A DNA stretch of 64,000 nucleotides from Chryseobacterium culicis (GTDB lineage: Bacteria > Bacteroidota > Bacteroidia > Flavobacteriales > Weeksellaceae): NCBI RefSeq assembly GCF_002979755.1, contig NZ_PCPP01000001.1:962665-1026664 (forward strand), given 5' to 3'. The translations under genes and the position numbers were made by a program. The notes beneath the pieces were generated by a model. It had not been told where the DNA came from, made no database searches, and saw nothing but the letters and a program-made list of their open reading frames with translations. Numbering within the stretch: the stretch's first letter is position 1; the number at the start of each line of letters is the position of its first letter. Below, piece after piece: positions 17,354 through 25,719 of this stretch.

Positions 17354-17968
17354 TTAATGTTTTTTCAACGAATTTTTAATAACAGTAGTTAAAAAATCAA
17401 TCGCTACGGAATTCTGCTTCATGTTGGGAATAATAAGATCCGCATCATTTTTAGAAGGTTCAATGAATTCCTGGTGCATTGGTTTCAATGTGGTCTGATA
17501 ACGGTGTAATACTTCGCTCAGATCTCTTCCTCTTTCCTGAGTATCTCTCCTGATCCTCCTGATCAGTCTTTCATCAGAATCTGCATGAACAAATACTTTC
17601 AGATCAAATTCTTTCAGCAATTCTTTGTTGGTAAGAACAAGAATTCCTTCTACTACCAATACATTTTTAGGTTCTACAGTGACATGATCTCCTGTTCTGG
17701 AATGCGTAACAAAGCTATAAATCGGCTGTTCAATAGACTCATTGTTTTTTAAAGCTTTTACATGTTTTATCAGTAAGTCAAAGTCTATAGATTTCGGATG
17801 GTCATAGTTTAGAGCTTCTCTTTCCGTCAATGTAAGACCCTGGTTGTCGTGATAATAATTATCCTGAGAGAGGATATTCATTCCCTCAATATCAAGCTGC
17901 TGAAGTATCTTATCAACAACTGTAGTTTTGCCGGATCCTGTACCACCGGCAATTCCTATTACAAGCAT
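17354..17968 (-). CDS. udk: Uridine kinase
   Basis: 204 residues with the P-loop GGTGSGKTT at residues 8-16 and the uridine/cytidine kinase signatures SQDNYYHD and YDHPKSIDFDLL. It phosphorylates uridine and cytidine to UMP and CMP in pyrimidine salvage. First gene of a series udk-divIC-mutA, with a full promoter at 17996-18026. Confidence 0.95.
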   Translation of the reverse strand: MLVIGIAGGTGSGKTTVVDKILQQLDIEGMNILSQDNYYHDNQGLTLTEREALNYDHPKSIDFDLLIKHVKALKNNESIEQPIYSFVTHSRTGDHVTVEPKNVLVVEGILVLTNKELLKEFDLKVFVHADSDERLIRRIRRDTQERGRDLSEVLHRYQTTLKPMHQEFIEPSKNDADLIIPNMKQNSVAIDFLTTVIKNSLKKH

Positions 17969-17995
17969 TGTTTTTTTGTTTCTTTATAGTTGGTA

Positions 17996-18026
17996 CAAAT
18001 ATACTATTTTAGATAAAATATGACAA
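17996..18026 (-). promoter_or_regulatory. Bacteroidota-type promoter of udk
   Basis: On the minus strand TTG (18024-18026), a 20-base spacer and TATATTTG (17996-18003) lie 28 bases before the udk ATG. Confidence 0.7.
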
Positions 18027-18146
18027 TGTAAGAATATTGAGAAATTAAAAGATTAAAGCATTTAAAGATTAAAAGATTTCCCGGAATGTGACGGTTCTTT
18101 GTGATCTATTGTTATTACTCGATTTTCACCTCCGGATTTAATAAAA

Positions 18147-18172
18147 AAATCCGACAAATTATTGTCGGATTT
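18147..18172 (-). terminator. Terminator of the CorC-like/clpS unit
   Basis: An 11-bp stem (AAATCCGACAA with TTGTCGGATTT) and a 4-base loop, 5 bases past the clpS stop, with an A-run on the plus strand giving the minus-strand U-tract. Confidence 0.9.
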
Positions 18173-18176
18173 TATT

Positions 18177-18482
18177 TTATACGATTTCGCTTGTTAATTC
18201 GCGCGAAATTAATTTTTCATGCATAGGCTTCAACACATCCATTGAGCCCGTTTTTACGGTACATTTACCTTTGTAGTGAACAAGTATTGTACATTGCTCT
18301 GCCTGTTCAAGGCTATGTTTACAGATTTCGATCAGGCAGTCTATTACATAATCAAATGTATGAATATCATCATTATGCAGTACCAGTTTATATACATCAT
18401 CCGTATCATCCAGAACGAGGACTTCTTCTTCGTACTGACGTTTTGGATTTTCGTAGTCTTTTATGCTGTTGTAAAAATTCAT
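18177..18482 (-). CDS. clpS: ClpS, ATP-dependent Clp protease adaptor
   Basis: 101 residues with the ClpS core: YKLVLHNDDIHTFDYVIDCL followed by AEQCTILVHYKGKCTVKTG and a final helix. The LHNDD segment forms part of the pocket that binds N-degron residues, and the protein delivers such substrates to ClpA-type unfoldases. It begins 10 bases after the CorC-like gene and closes the unit. Confidence 0.94.
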   Translation of the reverse strand: MNFYNSIKDYENPKRQYEEEVLVLDDTDDVYKLVLHNDDIHTFDYVIDCLIEICKHSLEQAEQCTILVHYKGKCTVKTGSMDVLKPMHEKLISRELTSEIV

Positions 18483-18492
18483 TTTAACTCTT

Positions 18493-19851
18493 TTAAACTT
18501 CTCCGATTTTATCTGCTAAATGATCAATTGCATTAGGTTCCTGATAAACTAGCTCTACCAATTCTACACTTTTATTATTCATTTTCAGAATTTTGAAGTG
18601 ATAGTCCTCAAGATCAAACTCCTGGTTTTCTTCAGGGATTTCTTCCAGTTCATAAAGGATAAATCCGGCTAATGAGTTGTACTCACTTTCTTCGGAAAGA
18701 GGAAGTTTTTTAGGTAAGAACTCATTGATTTCGTCCAGTGGCTGTGTAGCCTGTACCCAATAGGTATTATCTGCTATTTTATCAACGATTTTCTCTTCAT
18801 CATCTTCTTCATCCTGAATTTCTCCTACCAGTTCTTCAAGAATATCTTCCAGGGTAATAATTCCTTCTGTTCCTCCAAATTCGTCAATAACGATGGCGAT
18901 ATGTTGTTTTTTCAGCTGGAACGTTTTCAGTAAGTCTGAAACTTTTTTACTTTCTACTACGAAAAAGGCATCACGCATTAGATCTTTAAGGTCTTCATGA
19001 TCCAGATCTCCTTTTCTCTTCACAAATTCTCTTATAATTTCCTTTGTGTAGAAAATTCCGATCACGTTGTCAATAGAATCAATATAAACAGGAATACGGG
19101 AATAACCGCTGTCCATAATTTTATTGATGATATCGTTAACATCTTCTTCAAAGTCTATGGAAGTAATATTTTGTCTTGGAACCATGATCTGCTTGGCAGA
19201 GTGATCGGTAAAATCAAATGCATTTTTGATGATCTCATAGTTTTCCTCTTCAATTTCTCCACTATCAGCACTTTGTTTTACCAAAAGCTGAAGTTCTTCC
19301 GTAGAGTGAATTTCCTGCTCTGAAGCCGGGTGAATTTTAACCAATCTCAAGAATCCGTTTGACATTGAGTTCATCAACCAGATAAATGGTTTGAAAACCG
19401 TGTAAAAAACTCTCAACGGAACTGCTGTTGCCATTGTAGTTGCTTCAGATTTTCTGATTGCGATTGATTTTGGAATAAGCTCACCAAATACAATATGCAT
19501 AATGGTAATCAGCACAAAGCTTGTAACCACCGAAATTGTGGTAATGGTTGTCTGAGTCAAATCAATGCTCAAAGAGGTGAAAATATTTTCAACAATATGA
19601 TGCAGGGCACTTTCTCCTACCCAACCAAGGGCAAGGGATGCCAATGTAATTCCTAACTGTGTAGCGGAAAGATATTCATCAAGATGTTTGATGATATGTT
19701 CTGCCTGTTTAGCCATAGAGTTTCCTTCTGCGGCTTTTAACTGAATTTGTGAGTAACGAACTTTAACAATTGAAAATTCTGCGGCTACGAAAAAGCCATT
19801 TAGTAAAACAAGAAATAAGGCCAGCAAAAGCCTGACTATGTCCGAGTCCAT
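18493..19851 (-). CDS. CNNM/CorC-family membrane protein (DUF21-CBS-CBS-CorC_HlyC)
   Basis: 452 residues: an N-terminal DUF21 membrane domain with about four helices (RLLLALFLVLLNGFFVAAEF), two CBS domains around residues 215-335 (IMVPRQNITSIDFEED, IAIVIDEFGGTEGIITLEDI) and a C-terminal CorC_HlyC domain. The family is annotated as hemolysin-like, but relatives act in Mg2+/Co2+ transport and resistance. It is transcribed with clpS; TATCTTTG on the minus strand at 19878-19885 is a possible -7 element. Confidence 0.9.
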   Translation of the reverse strand: MDSDIVRLLLALFLVLLNGFFVAAEFSIVKVRYSQIQLKAAEGNSMAKQAEHIIKHLDEYLSATQLGITLASLALGWVGESALHHIVENIFTSLSIDLTQTTITTISVVTSFVLITIMHIVFGELIPKSIAIRKSEATTMATAVPLRVFYTVFKPFIWLMNSMSNGFLRLVKIHPASEQEIHSTEELQLLVKQSADSGEIEEENYEIIKNAFDFTDHSAKQIMVPRQNITSIDFEEDVNDIINKIMDSGYSRIPVYIDSIDNVIGIFYTKEIIREFVKRKGDLDHEDLKDLMRDAFFVVESKKVSDLLKTFQLKKQHIAIVIDEFGGTEGIITLEDILEELVGEIQDEEDDEEKIVDKIADNTYWVQATQPLDEINEFLPKKLPLSEESEYNSLAGFILYELEEIPEENQEFDLEDYHFKILKMNNKSVELVELVYQEPNAIDHLADKIGEV

Positions 19852-20069
19852 TTAGAAGTTGTAAATTTTATTAGCTACAAAGATAGGCAAAATAAAAATA
19901 ACCTGAATCGGGATAGATTATTTCAATGGAGGATTTTTTCAAAGAAAAAAATGAAGGGATAAGACACGGCTATTTTTGAATAAAAAAAATTAATCGAAGG
20001 GTATTCTCAAATCTCTATACAAAAGAGAGTTTTGGGTAACGAACAGCGGTTTTATCCTTATATAAATAA

Positions 20070-20094
20070 AAAGCACCGATAAATTCGGTGCTTT
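20070..20094 (-). terminator. Terminator of the atp operon
   Basis: A 10-bp stem (AAAGCACCGA/TCGGTGCTTT) with a 5-base loop, 22 bases past atpG. Confidence 0.9.
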
Positions 20095-20116
20095 AATGGT
20101 ATGTTAAAATAATTCT

Positions 20117-20980
20117 TTATGAATTTTTCAAAGCTTCTGCTCCAGAAACAATTTCCAGGATTTCGTTGGTAATTGCTGCCTGTCTTGCTTTGTTATAGAA
20201 AATCTTAAGATCATTTCTCAAAGCTTCTGCATTATCTGTTGCTTTGTGCATTGCTGTCATTCTCGCTCCGTGCTCAGATGCTACTGAATCAAGGATTGAT
20301 TTGAAAACCTGCGTTTTGATTGACTTTGGAATCAAGTTATCCAAAATCTCAGCCCTGTTCGGTTCAAAGATATAATCTGTTTCTACCTGTGGCTCTGTAT
20401 TCTCAGGCATTGAGATGGGAAGAAGTTGTTCTGTTGTTACTTCCTGAGTCGCTGCATTAACGAATTTATTATAAATAACATATACTTCGTCAAATTTACC
20501 TTCTCTGAAACTTGTCATTACTCCTTCAGTGATATGAGCAACAGCATCAAAGTTCAGATTATCATAAACAGAACTTCCATTAGCATATACTGAACGGTTT
20601 CTTCTTACAGCATCAAATGCTTTTTTACCTACAGGAAGAACTTCGATCTCATATTGAGACTTGTTCTGGAACTGAAGATTAAGCTCTTTTACAATTGAAG
20701 AGTTAAAAGCTCCCGCAAGACCTCTGTTTGAAGTAACAGCGATGAAAAGTATTCTTTTAACCTCTCTTTTCTGAGCATATACAGAAATCTGATCAGGATC
20801 TGAACTAGAATTTACATTCTGGATAAGTTCCTGTAATTTTTCAGAATATGGTCTTAGCATTACAATTGCATCCTGTGCTTTTTTAAGTTTCGCAGCGGAA
20901 ACCATTTTCATAGCACGGGTAATCTGCATCGTAGATGAAATTGACGTAATTCTGCCTCGTATTTCTTTTAAGTTTGCCAT
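20117..20980 (-). CDS. atpG: ATP synthase subunit gamma
   Basis: 287 residues. The N-terminal helix (KEIRGRITSISSTMQITRAMKMVSAAKL) and the C-terminal helix (SEHGARMTAMHKATDNAEALRNDL) that form the central coiled-coil shaft are intact. It is the rotor stalk of F1 and the last gene of the cluster. A 76-base gap with a long imperfect hairpin separates it from atpA, unlike the tighter spacing elsewhere. Confidence 0.97.
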   Translation of the reverse strand: MANLKEIRGRITSISSTMQITRAMKMVSAAKLKKAQDAIVMLRPYSEKLQELIQNVNSSSDPDQISVYAQKREVKRILFIAVTSNRGLAGAFNSSIVKELNLQFQNKSQYEIEVLPVGKKAFDAVRRNRSVYANGSSVYDNLNFDAVAHITEGVMTSFREGKFDEVYVIYNKFVNAATQEVTTEQLLPISMPENTEPQVETDYIFEPNRAEILDNLIPKSIKTQVFKSILDSVASEHGARMTAMHKATDNAEALRNDLKIFYNKARQAAITNEILEIVSGAEALKNS

Positions 20981-20989
20981 TAATTTGGG

Positions 20990-21052
20990 TTCAAAGTTTA
21001 AGGTCTAAAGTTTAAGGCTTAAAACATTATATTTTAAACCTTAAACATTGAA
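20990..21052 (-). repeat. Long imperfect hairpin between atpA and atpG
   Basis: The arms 20990-21010 and 21032-21052 pair at 18 of 21 positions. A further direct copy of AAGTTTAAGG lies in the loop (21008-21017). In the minus-strand mRNA this would fold between the atpA stop and the atpG start. Confidence 0.6.
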
Positions 21053-21056
21053 TTTT

Positions 21057-22634
21057 TTAGTTGTATTTAGAAGCTAAATCATTAGCAGCCTGCTTAAGAA
21101 CACTTGTAATATCGTTATCGATTTTTCCAGCCTTAATAGCAGCCATTGTATCAGGGTGCTTAGATCTTAGGAACTCGATATATTCGTTTTGGAATTCTTT
21201 GATTTTTCTGATAGGAACGTTTCTCATTAAGTTTTCTGTTCCAGCATATACGATCGCTACCTGACTGTCTACAGGAAGTGGTGCATTTACCGGCTGCTTA
21301 AGGATTTCTACGTTTCTTTCTCCTTTAGAGATAACTGCTAAAGTAGAAGCATCAAGGTCAGAACCGAATTTAGCAAACGCTTCTAGTTCTTTATATTGAG
21401 CCTGGTCTAATTTAAGAGTACCAGAAACTTTTTTCATTGATTTGATCTGAGCATTACCTCCTACTCTCGATACAGAGATACCTACGTTGATCGCAGGACG
21501 AACCCCTGAGTTGAATAGATCAGACTCCAAGAAGATCTGTCCGTCTGTAATAGAGATTACGTTTGTAGGGATATATGCAGAAACGTCACCCGCCTGAGTT
21601 TCAATGATTGGAAGGGCAGTTAATGAACCACCTCCTTTCACGATTGGTTTAAGAGACTCTGGCAAATCGTTCATTTGCTTAGCAATGTTATCATCAGCGA
21701 TTACTTTTGCTGCTCTTTCCAATAGTCTTGAGTGAAGATAGAAAACGTCTCCAGGGTAAGCTTCACGGCCCGGTGGTCTTCTCAATAGTAGAGAAAGCTC
21801 ACGGTAAGCAACAGCTTGTTTAGATAAATCATCATAAACGATAAGCGCTGGTCTACCAGTATCTCTGAAGAACTCACCGATAGAAGCTCCTGCCATTGCA
21901 GAATATACCTGCATTGGAACTGGATCTGATGCGTTAGCTGCAACGATTACCGTATAAGCTAAAGCTCCTTTATCAGAAAGCGTTTTAACGATTTGTGCAA
22001 CGGTAGATGCTTTCTGACCGATTGCAACATATATACAATATACAGGGTTACCTGCATCAAAAAATTCTCTTTGGTTGATGATCGTATCAATCGCAACAGT
22101 AGTTTTACCTGTCTGTCTGTCACCAATGATAAGCTCTCTCTGACCTCTTCCTACAGGAATCATCGCATCAATTGCAACGATACCAGATTGTAAAGGCTCA
22201 GTTACAGGCTGTCTGAAGATAACTCCAGGAGCTTTTCTTTCCAATGGCATTTCGTATAAATCCCCAGTAATAGGACCTTTACCATCGATAGGGTTACCAA
22301 GAGTATCAACTACTCTTCCTAACATTCCTTCTCCTACTTTGATAGAAGAGATTCTGTTTGTTCTTCTTACTGTATCACCTTCTTTTACTAATTTACTTTC
22401 ACCAAGTAGAGCAACACCCACGTTGTCTTCTTCAAGGTTAAGTACAATACCTTCTACATCACTAGAAAATTTCACCAACTCTCCGTATTGTACGTTTTCT
22501 AACCCGTATACACGAGCAATACCATCACCGATGGTTAAAACTGTACCTACTTCCTCAACGTTTGATTGAGTATCGAAGTTGGCCAATTGCTGTTTTAAGA
22601 TCGCAGATACTTCTGCCGGATTTATTTCTGCCAT
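21057..22634 (-). CDS. atpA: ATP synthase subunit alpha
   Basis: 525 residues with the P-loop GDRQTGKT at 171-178 and the signature [14 protein letters not shown]. It forms the non-catalytic hexamer positions with beta; the beta gene is absent from this cluster. Start at residue 1 of [13 protein letters not shown], 16 bases after the atpH stop. Confidence 0.98.
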   Translation of the reverse strand: MAEINPAEVSAILKQQLANFDTQSNVEEVGTVLTIGDGIARVYGLENVQYGELVKFSSDVEGIVLNLEEDNVGVALLGESKLVKEGDTVRRTNRISSIKVGEGMLGRVVDTLGNPIDGKGPITGDLYEMPLERKAPGVIFRQPVTEPLQSGIVAIDAMIPVGRGQRELIIGDRQTGKTTVAIDTIINQREFFDAGNPVYCIYVAIGQKASTVAQIVKTLSDKGALAYTVIVAANASDPVPMQVYSAMAGASIGEFFRDTGRPALIVYDDLSKQAVAYRELSLLLRRPPGREAYPGDVFYLHSRLLERAAKVIADDNIAKQMNDLPESLKPIVKGGGSLTALPIIETQAGDVSAYIPTNVISITDGQIFLESDLFNSGVRPAINVGISVSRVGGNAQIKSMKKVSGTLKLDQAQYKELEAFAKFGSDLDASTLAVISKGERNVEILKQPVNAPLPVDSQVAIVYAGTENLMRNVPIRKIKEFQNEYIEFLRSKHPDTMAAIKAGKIDNDITSVLKQAANDLASKYN

Positions 22635-22650
22635 TGTATGGTTGTTTTTC

Positions 22651-23190
22651 TTAATTTAATTGGAAATCTTTTTTAACTTGGTTCAATTTTGTCTTCACAG
22701 ACGCGTCTACCTGCTGGTCACCTACTCTTAGAACATATCCTCCAAGAATTTCAGGCTTCACATTTACTTTCAGATCAAAGTTTGAATCAGCATTTACAAG
22801 ATTTGTAGATCTTAAAATCTGGTCAAGGTTCTCTTTTGAAAGCGGAGTTGCTGTAGTAAGTGTTACTCTCTGTACACCACTAAGGTCTTCAACTTTGTTG
22901 ATGAATTCCTGAGCGATATTTTTCAATTGGGTTTCACGTCCGTGTTTAATCACCAATCTGATCAGATTTTGAGAAGAAACAGATAAACCTTTGAAAATTT
23001 CGTTTGCTACTTCTATTTTCTTTTTTGAATCAATGTAAGGAGTCATGAAAAATTTATTTAAGTCCGCAGACTCTTTCATGATCTTCACTACATCTTTCAT
23101 TTCAGAAAATACAGTAGCCGTTTGACCTGATTCATTGGTAAAATCAAGTAAACCTTGTGCGTATCTTTTAGCTACTTTAGATGTAAGCAT
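22651..23190 (-). CDS. atpH: ATP synthase subunit delta
   Basis: 179 residues: an N-terminal helical domain starting [14 protein letters not shown] and a C-terminal domain with the conserved [24 protein letters not shown] pattern shown in shorter pieces at residues 144-166. It connects F1 to the peripheral stalk. It follows atpF with 2 bases between. Confidence 0.96.
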   Translation of the reverse strand: MLTSKVAKRYAQGLLDFTNESGQTATVFSEMKDVVKIMKESADLNKFFMTPYIDSKKKIEVANEIFKGLSVSSQNLIRLVIKHGRETQLKNIAQEFINKVEDLSGVQRVTLTTATPLSKENLDQILRSTNLVNADSNFDLKVNVKPEILGGYVLRVGDQQVDASVKTKLNQVKKDFQLN

Positions 23191-23192
23191 TC

Positions 23193-23690
23193 TTAGTTAA
23201 GGTTTGATTTGTTTAAATAATTTTGAACTAATTCGTTTTGAGCTTCGCTGTTGTCTAATTTTTGTTTCAAAATAGACTCAGCAATGTTTACAGATAAAGT
23301 ACCAATTTGAGTTTTGATGTCTGCCATAGCAGCATTCTTCTCAGCATTGATAGTCTGTTTAGCAGCTTCGATCATTTTGTCTCCTTCAGCTTTAGCAACA
23401 TCTTTAGCTTCTCCTACGATTCTGTCTTTAATCTCTCTAGCTTCTTTAAGGATAGCATCTCTTTCGATTTTAGCTTCACGAATGATTCTTTCGTTATCCT
23501 CTTTTAAAGTTTCCATTTCTTTTCTTGCTAATTTAGCTTGATTAAGAGCGTCAACAATAGATGTTTCTCTGTCATTGATAGACTTTAAAATAGGTTTCCA
23601 AGCGAATTTACCTAACAAAAATAATAATGCTAGAAAAATAACAGACTGGATAATAAATAATCCTGATGAAAACTGATGAATTAATTCCAT
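23193..23690 (-). CDS. atpF: ATP synthase subunit b
   Basis: 165 residues with one N-terminal membrane segment (about 10-30, IIQSVIFLALLFLLGKFAWK) and a long charged helix that dimerises as the peripheral stalk. A hairpin at 23729-23761 precedes it. Confidence 0.96.
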   Translation of the reverse strand: MELIHQFSSGLFIIQSVIFLALLFLLGKFAWKPILKSINDRETSIVDALNQAKLARKEMETLKEDNERIIREAKIERDAILKEAREIKDRIVGEAKDVAKAEGDKMIEAAKQTINAEKNAAMADIKTQIGTLSVNIAESILKQKLDNSEAQNELVQNYLNKSNLN

Positions 23691-23728
23691 TATATAAATG
23701 TATAAATAATTATTACTTTTTTAAAGAA

Positions 23729-23761
23729 CCATTATCTGTAACCAACCGTCACAGATAATGG
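23729..23761 (-). promoter_or_regulatory. Hairpin after atpE inside the atp operon
   Basis: An 11-bp perfect stem (CCATTATCTGT with ACAGATAATGG) and an 11-base loop, 11 bases past the atpE stop and 38 bases before atpF. No long U-tract directly follows on the minus strand, so a stabilising or attenuating element is more likely than a full terminator. Confidence 0.6.
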
Positions 23762-23772
23762 TCTGATTTTAA

Positions 23773-23967
23773 TTAGTTTACCGCGAATAGAGCAGCAAAC
23801 GCAACACCTTCTACAAGTGCAGCTGCGATAAGCATAGCTGTTTGGATTTTTCCAGATTGCTCAGGTTGTCTAGCGATAGCTTCAAGAGCAGCAGCTCCGA
23901 TTTTACCAAGACCGATACCTACACCTAGTACTACGATACCAGCACCTACAATTTTAGGGATTTCCAT
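23773..23967 (-). CDS. atpE: ATP synthase subunit c
   Basis: 64 residues forming a two-helix hairpin with polar loop ARQPEQ (32-37) and the ion-carrying Glu53 in the second helix (LVEGVAF). Gly follows that Glu, where Na+-binding c subunits have Ser, which favours H+ coupling. Slightly short for the family, as is usual in Bacteroidota. Confidence 0.96.
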   Translation of the reverse strand: MEIPKIVGAGIVVLGVGIGLGKIGAAALEAIARQPEQSGKIQTAMLIAAALVEGVAFAALFAVN

Positions 23968-24014
23968 AATATATAATTTTAAAAAATTTGTTTTACTTTA
24001 ATTTATAATTTCAA

Positions 24015-25112
24015 TTAGTGAGCAGCATGATGTTCGTGCTCGTGCTCTTCTACTGCCATTCCGATAAACAGAGCTGATAACATCGTAAAGATATAAGCCT
24101 GTAGGAATGCTACCAATACTTCTAGTAAATAAATTACCAATGTAAGGAACGGGAATGCAACCCCTGCGATAAAATTCTTAAATACATAGATCAATCCGAT
24201 CAAACTCATTACTACGATGTGACCTGCCGTCATGTTGGCAAAAAGTCGGATCATCAAAGCGAATGGCTTAGTGATTGTTCCTAACAATTCAATAGGAAGC
24301 ATAATCAACTTCATTGGAACTGGTACTCCCGGCATCCAGAAGATATGTTTCCAGTAATCTTTATTTGCTGAGAACGTTGTAATCAAATACGTAAGGATAG
24401 CAAGGAAGAATGTCATGGTAATATTACCTGTAACATTGATTCCGAAAGGCATTAATCCAAGAACGTTAAGGAAAAGAATAAAGAAGAACACGGTTAATAA
24501 ATAACCCATAAATCTCTTATACTTATGCCCGATGTTCGGAATAGCAACCTCGTCTCTTACAAAGATGATTAGGGGCTCTAAGAATCTTGCTACACCTGTA
24601 GGAACTGCTGATTTCTTATAAGATTTAGCCATTCCAACAAATAATACAAACATAAAGATTGACACTAATAAAATGATCAATACACTTTTTGTAATAGAAA
24701 GATCTAAAGGCTTCACGTTAGTTGGATGACCATCTTCACCAAGTGTTAAAGTTCCAGCTGCATCAGTCTTATAGATTTTCTCGTGGTGCAATACATAAAA
24801 AGAACCGTCTACTTCAGTAGGCTCTCCGTGCATGAACCCTTCTTTGTTACTCATGAAAGAGTGGAAACCGTTATCATAGATAATAACAGGAAGAGGGAAA
24901 CCGATGTGGTGACCTTCTTTATCAACCATCAATGTGAAATCATGTGCATCCAACAAGTGATGATCGATGAACTCTTTGTTTTCTTTGCTTACTTTGTCTT
25001 TCTCTGAAAGCTCTTGAGCAGGAGCTGCGCCAGCAGTAGCCTCACCGTGCTGTGCAGACACTAAGTTTAATACAAAAATACTGTAGAATAAAACTGCGAA
25101 TTTCTTAAACAT
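24015..25112 (-). CDS. atpB: ATP synthase subunit a
   Basis: Start taken at 25110-25112 (MFKKFAVLFYSIFVLNLVSAQ), because the frame extension to 25136 adds eight poorly placed residues; 365 residues. A signal-like segment and a roughly 115-residue, His- and acid-rich extension precede the membrane domain, a feature known from Bacteroidota. The essential Arg is Arg289 (LMIRLFANMTAGH). The C-terminus is His-rich. A complete promoter lies directly upstream. Confidence 0.95.
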   Translation of the reverse strand: MFKKFAVLFYSIFVLNLVSAQHGEATAGAAPAQELSEKDKVSKENKEFIDHHLLDAHDFTLMVDKEGHHIGFPLPVIIYDNGFHSFMSNKEGFMHGEPTEVDGSFYVLHHEKIYKTDAAGTLTLGEDGHPTNVKPLDLSITKSVLIILLVSIFMFVLFVGMAKSYKKSAVPTGVARFLEPLIIFVRDEVAIPNIGHKYKRFMGYLLTVFFFILFLNVLGLMPFGINVTGNITMTFFLAILTYLITTFSANKDYWKHIFWMPGVPVPMKLIMLPIELLGTITKPFALMIRLFANMTAGHIVVMSLIGLIYVFKNFIAGVAFPFLTLVIYLLEVLVAFLQAYIFTMLSALFIGMAVEEHEHEHHAAH

Positions 25113-25133
25113 TGATAGGTTTTTTTCGTTGTG

Positions 25134-25162
25134 CAAAAATATGATATTTTTTCTAGTTTCAA
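25134..25162 (-). promoter_or_regulatory. Bacteroidota-type promoter of atpB
   Basis: On the minus strand TTG (25160-25162), an 18-base spacer and TATTTTTG (25134-25141) lie 21 bases before the atpB ATG and just past the stop of the DUF6168-like gene, so the structural atp genes can be transcribed independently of it. Confidence 0.7.
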
Positions 25163-25171
25163 TAAATTATT

Positions 25172-25543
25172 TTACTGTTTTTTATCATGATTAATCAGCT
25201 TGATCGCATAGTATGTAAGCAGTGCTGTCAGGACAAAATAAGGCATAATAAAATGAAATTTATAGCCAGGAATCACTTCAAAGTTCAGTTTTTTTCTGAT
25301 TAAGTACATTAAACCGAATTTTAAAAGGATCAAACCAATAACAGACAATCCTAAAAATTCCGGTGCTACTCTATTGATTAAGATAATAAGGGTGATCATC
25401 ATCATAAACATGACGCTTAGAAAAAGGTAAAATTTTATGATCACAATTTCATCCAGGTGAAAAACAAATTTCCAAAGAGAAAAATGCACCAGGAATGTCA
25501 GAAAGAATAAAATGACAACAAGAATATTGGGATTGATTTTCAT
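25172..25543 (-). CDS. DUF6168-like small membrane protein upstream of atpB
   Basis: 123 residues with four hydrophobic segments and a short charged end (INHDKKQ). The position directly upstream of atpB and the four-helix layout match a Bacteroidota family often annotated DUF6168, in the place where AtpI-type assembly proteins stand in other phyla. A role in c-ring assembly or Mg2+/Ca2+ supply is inference from position only. No AtpZ-like gene is present next to it. Confidence 0.75.
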   Translation of the reverse strand: MKINPNILVVILFFLTFLVHFSLWKFVFHLDEIVIIKFYLFLSVMFMMMITLIILINRVAPEFLGLSVIGLILLKFGLMYLIRKKLNFEVIPGYKFHFIMPYFVLTALLTYYAIKLINHDKKQ

Positions 25544-25628
25544 TCTATATTTTAATTGATCGCAAAAATAGACTTTTTCTATCGGATTATACTATGATTT
25601 GATATTTATCATTTTTCTTGTCTATAAT

Positions 25629-25656
25629 AATATTACGTATATATATAATATTACGT
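25629..25656. repeat. Direct repeat in the divergent ffh/atp intergenic region
   Basis: AATATTACGT occurs at 25629-25638 and again at 25647-25656, separated by alternating TA. It lies upstream of the ffh promoter and could be an operator or simply AT-rich sequence. Confidence 0.35.
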
Positions 25657-25667
25657 GATCAAACACT

Positions 25668-25696
25668 TTGGATGTCCTAAAAATTCCTTATTTTTG
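25668..25696 (+). promoter_or_regulatory. Bacteroidota-type promoter of ffh
   Basis: TTG (25668-25670), an 18-base spacer and TATTTTTG (25689-25696) match the consensus; the ATG is at 25720. Confidence 0.75.
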
Positions 25697-25719
25697 CAAA
25701 CCTATAATTTACAATAAAT

